Below, piece by piece: positions 41,244-43,209 of a stretch of 43,209 nucleotides of DNA. The stretch spans positions 1 to 43,209 of the forward strand of contig DGKJ01000051.1 of assembly GCA_002387735.1 (NCBI GenBank), read 5' to 3'. The stretch's first letter is position 1, and the number at the start of each line of letters is the position of its first letter. This DNA is from Bacteriovoracaceae bacterium UBA4573 (GTDB taxonomy: Bacteria > Bdellovibrionota > UBA1018 > UBA923). The translations under genes and the position numbers were made by a program. The notes below the pieces were generated by a model. The model saw nothing but the letters and a program-made list of their open reading frames with translations. It did not search any database and was not told where the DNA came from.

Positions 41244-42208
41244 AGCCACACCTCAACTTGTCTTCCGGATAATAGTCGGCCTCGAAATGTACGATTATAT
41301 TTGTTTACTTGCACACTAATGGTGTCGCCCTGGGCGCCGCTGCTCTGAGCAGTTCCCTTTGTAGTTACCGTAAGGTTGTCGGACTTTATAATCAACGTTA
41401 CCGCGTCGCCCATGCGAACATCCTGAATTTTTTCTATGGCACTGAAAGTTAAGGGCGTGCCTCGAATAATTGATCTTTGCGCCCGTCGACCCTGCGGAAA
41501 ACTATCTTCCGGAAACGATAAATCGTTACTGCCAAATAAGTTTATTGGTTTTAATTCGAAATTTTCTTTTTCAATTAAATCGCCGGGTCGCACAGTTTTT
41601 GTAGCTACATACGCTTTAGCAGTGCGCGCGACTTCAGCTGTAATCCAGCCGAGCGGCTGCGTTCCGACTCCGGTACTCACAATTTTAGCATTAATTTTTT
41701 GACTCAAGTTCGGTGGAAGATCGAGATCCCAACCCGTATCGCCAGAATATGAAACATAAACTGGATTCGAAATTCTGATGTTTTCTACTTTGATATTTTC
41801 CGGATCTTCGCTAAATTTTTTGACTAGTTTTTCTTTTATTTTCGAAGATATTTCTTCAACCAGCAGTTCACGATGGGTTTGTTGAACTGCAACCGATTCG
41901 GAACCAACAACACGAAGTACATAACCCGTTAGGCCGATTGATGCGGTCGCTTTCTGAATATCTTCACGGGAAATGGTGCGATTTAATTCTCCATTCAAAT
42001 TCCAAAGACAACATTGATTTTTCGAGTGTCGACATCGAATTTGAATCCATGAGTCTTCCACCAAATCCTGCAAACACACCGACTGAGAGCTGACCATTGC
42101 TGCGTTTTTTAGACGTATTTCTCTTTCGATCGCCAGGTCAGGAGTCGCAACAAGTCCCGCCATCGATGTGCTGGACACGAACAGTAAGAGAGTAAAGTAC
42201 TTTGTCAT
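41240..42208 (-). CDS. flgA: P-ring assembly chaperone FlgA
   Basis: 322 aa from the ATG at 42208; a GTG three codons upstream overlaps the flgG stop. Signal peptide (YFTLLLFVSSTSMAG). The C-terminal SAF domain has RTAKAYVATKTVRPGDLIEK, RRAQRSIIRGTPLTFSAI and GDAVTLIIKSDNLTVTTKG-type strands. An N-terminal region with a cysteine-rich patch (IRCRHSKNQCCLW) makes it longer than minimal FlgA. Acts in the periplasm to help FlgI form the P ring. Confidence 0.92.
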   Translation of the reverse strand: MTKYFTLLLFVSSTSMAGLVATPDLAIEREIRLKNAAMVSSQSVCLQDLVEDSWIQIRCRHSKNQCCLWNLNGELNRTISREDIQKATASIGLTGYVLRVVGSESVAVQQTHRELLVEEISSKIKEKLVKKFSEDPENIKVENIRISNPVYVSYSGDTGWDLDLPPNLSQKINAKIVSTGVGTQPLGWITAEVARTAKAYVATKTVRPGDLIEKENFELKPINLFGSNDLSFPEDSFPQGRRAQRSIIRGTPLTFSAIEKIQDVRMGDAVTLIIKSDNLTVTTKGTAQSSGAQGDTISVQVNKYNRTFRGRLLSGRQVEVWL

Positions 42209-42216
42209 ATCACCCA

Positions 42217-42999
42217 CTATTTCATTACGTTATTGAGAGTGGACCACATTTGGTCGCCGACCGTCATAACCCGCGCGTTAGATTCGTATGTGCGTTGTGC
42301 GGAAATCATGTCCATTATAGATTCAGTCGGTTTGACATTTGACGCCTCCACGGCGCCCTGCTGAATGGTGCCCAAAGTATTTTCCCCGGGAGTGCCCTGC
42401 ACTGGTGGGCCACTTGAGGCCGTCGGAGTAACTAGGTTTTCTCCAATTTTTTTCATAGCGCCCGGGTTGAGAAAATTGACAGTCTGAATTTGTCCGATCT
42501 CGGCATCCTGACCTTCGGCCGTCATGACTCTTACCTGACCATTGCCGGTTATGGTTACGCCGGCGGTTCCTGGGGGAATCTGTATTGGTGGAATCATCGG
42601 ATAACCAGAAGACGTGACCAAACGACCTTGTGCATCCATTTTAAAAGATCCATCTCGAGTGTACGCGATCTGCCCGTTTGGCAATTGGCACGCAAAAAAA
42701 CCCTCGCCGTTGATCATTAAATCGAAAAGACCATTCGTGATTTTCACTGGTCCTTGTTCCTGAATGGAATACTGTGCTGCTACTTTTGATCCCGATCCTA
42801 CTTGTACACCCACAGGCGCTTGATTTACGCCAGGCGCCCCACCAGGATCTTTTATCGTTTGATACATGAGGTCGTGGAATTCGGTCCGACCCCGTTTATA
42901 CGACGTCGTATTCATATTCGCTAAATCGTTGGAGATCTGATCTAATTTAGCTTCTTGCGCCTGCATACCTGTTGCAGCTGTTGATAAAGATCGAATCAT
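42217..42999 (-). CDS. flgG: Flagellar distal rod protein FlgG
   Basis: 260 aa, the normal length. N-terminal IRSLSTAATGMQAQEAKLDQ, ISNDLANMNTTSYKRGRTEF, the central LFDLMINGEGFF, and C-terminal GAVEASNVKPTESIMDMISAQ and RTYESNARVM. Its ATG overlaps the flgF stop by 4 bases. Confidence 0.97.
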   Translation of the reverse strand: MIRSLSTAATGMQAQEAKLDQISNDLANMNTTSYKRGRTEFHDLMYQTIKDPGGAPGVNQAPVGVQVGSGSKVAAQYSIQEQGPVKITNGLFDLMINGEGFFACQLPNGQIAYTRDGSFKMDAQGRLVTSSGYPMIPPIQIPPGTAGVTITGNGQVRVMTAEGQDAEIGQIQTVNFLNPGAMKKIGENLVTPTASSGPPVQGTPGENTLGTIQQGAVEASNVKPTESIMDMISAQRTYESNARVMTVGDQMWSTLNNVMK

Positions 43000-43209
43000 A
43001 ATTTACCTACCTCATTCGCTTCTTTTACTGCCATTTCGTTATATGCCTTGATGGCTTTCATATTGGATTCGAACAACCGATTCGCTTTTATGACATTCAT
43101 AATTTCGGATACCGCGTTTACGTTGCTACCCTCGATAAAACCTTGGTGAATTCGCGAACCTCGAGCAACACTCGCTACATTTGTGGGGCTAGGATTGGTA
43201 AAAATCGCA
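42996..43209 (-). CDS. flgF: Flagellar rod protein FlgF, C-terminal part (cut by window edge)
   Basis: Only the last about 70 residues are in the window. Read on the minus strand they include GSRIHQGFIEGSNVNAVSEI and the helix MNVIKANRLFESNMKAIKAY, the conserved C-terminal end of FlgF/FlgG-type rod proteins, ending EANEVGKL and a TGA that overlaps the flgG ATG. FlgF is preferred to a second FlgG because it sits directly before flgG in the standard order. Confidence 0.85.
   Translation of the reverse strand, partial: AIFTNPSPTNVASVARGSRIHQGFIEGSNVNAVSEIMNVIKANRLFESNMKAIKAYNEMAVKEANEVGKL

Overview
The window reads as chromosomal DNA of a motile, diderm (Gram-negative) bacterium. The flagellar order flgF-flgG-flgA-flgH-flgI-rod factor-flgM-flgN-flgK-flgL-csrA-fliW, the lipoproteins BamD and LptM, FlgH/FlgI L and P rings, and an ETF/EtfD electron-transfer block all fit. 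Gene content and style suggest the Bdellovibrionota/Oligoflexia (formerly Deltaproteobacteria), but no rRNA or other decisive marker is present. Genes are packed tightly, with many 4-base start/stop overlaps and three convergent pairs that overlap by 4 bases. I saw no tRNA, rRNA, CRISPR array, insertion sequence or phage gene.

Layout. 0.1-4.7 kb: deoxynucleoside kinase, a small PilZ-like unknown, a degenerate receiver-TPR protein, a secreted TPR protein and a D-cysteine desulfhydrase-type PLP enzyme. 4.7-7.4 kb: outer-membrane barrel protein, LptM lipoprotein and LysA. 7.5-11.3 kb: etfB-etfA plus a membrane Fe-S/CCG oxidoreductase (EtfD type) that passes ETF electrons to quinone. 11.5-14.4 kb: lipoprotein, ribbon-helix-helix-like protein, threonine deaminase and the lysine-pathway enzyme Kce. 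14.5-16.7 kb: a membrane glycosyltransferase and a GT2 polyprenyl-phosphate glycosyltransferase. 16.7-23.1 kb: a minus-strand operon of leucine-dehydrogenase-type enzyme, kdd, kamD, kamE, MoxR-type AAA+ ATPase and VWA protein. 23.2-24.7 kb: cspA with a strong terminator, then a membrane protein. 24.7-30.1 kb: a minus-strand operon of class III aminotransferase, M20 deacylase, astA and astD. 30.2-34.7 kb: TPR/SH3 membrane protein, BamD, TPR protein, an orphan and a membrane glycosyltransferase-like protein. 34.7-43.2 kb: the flagellar block, running off the right edge inside flgF.

How it fits together. KamDE, Kdd and Kce are successive steps of beta-lysine degradation through 3,5-diaminohexanoate to acetoacetate and 3-aminobutyryl-CoA. 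ETF and EtfD can take up electrons from the resulting acyl-CoA oxidation. A second operon resembles the arginine succinyltransferase pathway but has no AstB and uses an M20 peptidase where AstE would be. With IlvA, the leucine-dehydrogenase homologue and the desulfhydrase, the window is heavy in amino-acid breakdown, as expected of a protein-eating lifestyle.

The most interesting candidates are: (1) the MoxR/VWA pair translationally coupled to the B12 enzyme KamDE, a plausible unrecognised reactivase; (2) an A9 slippery run that could join MoxR to VWA by a -1 frameshift, since the VWA frame has no good start; (3) a GC-rich terminator preceded by GNRA-loop hairpins between flgI and the rod-factor gene; (4) the AstB-less succinyl-type operon.
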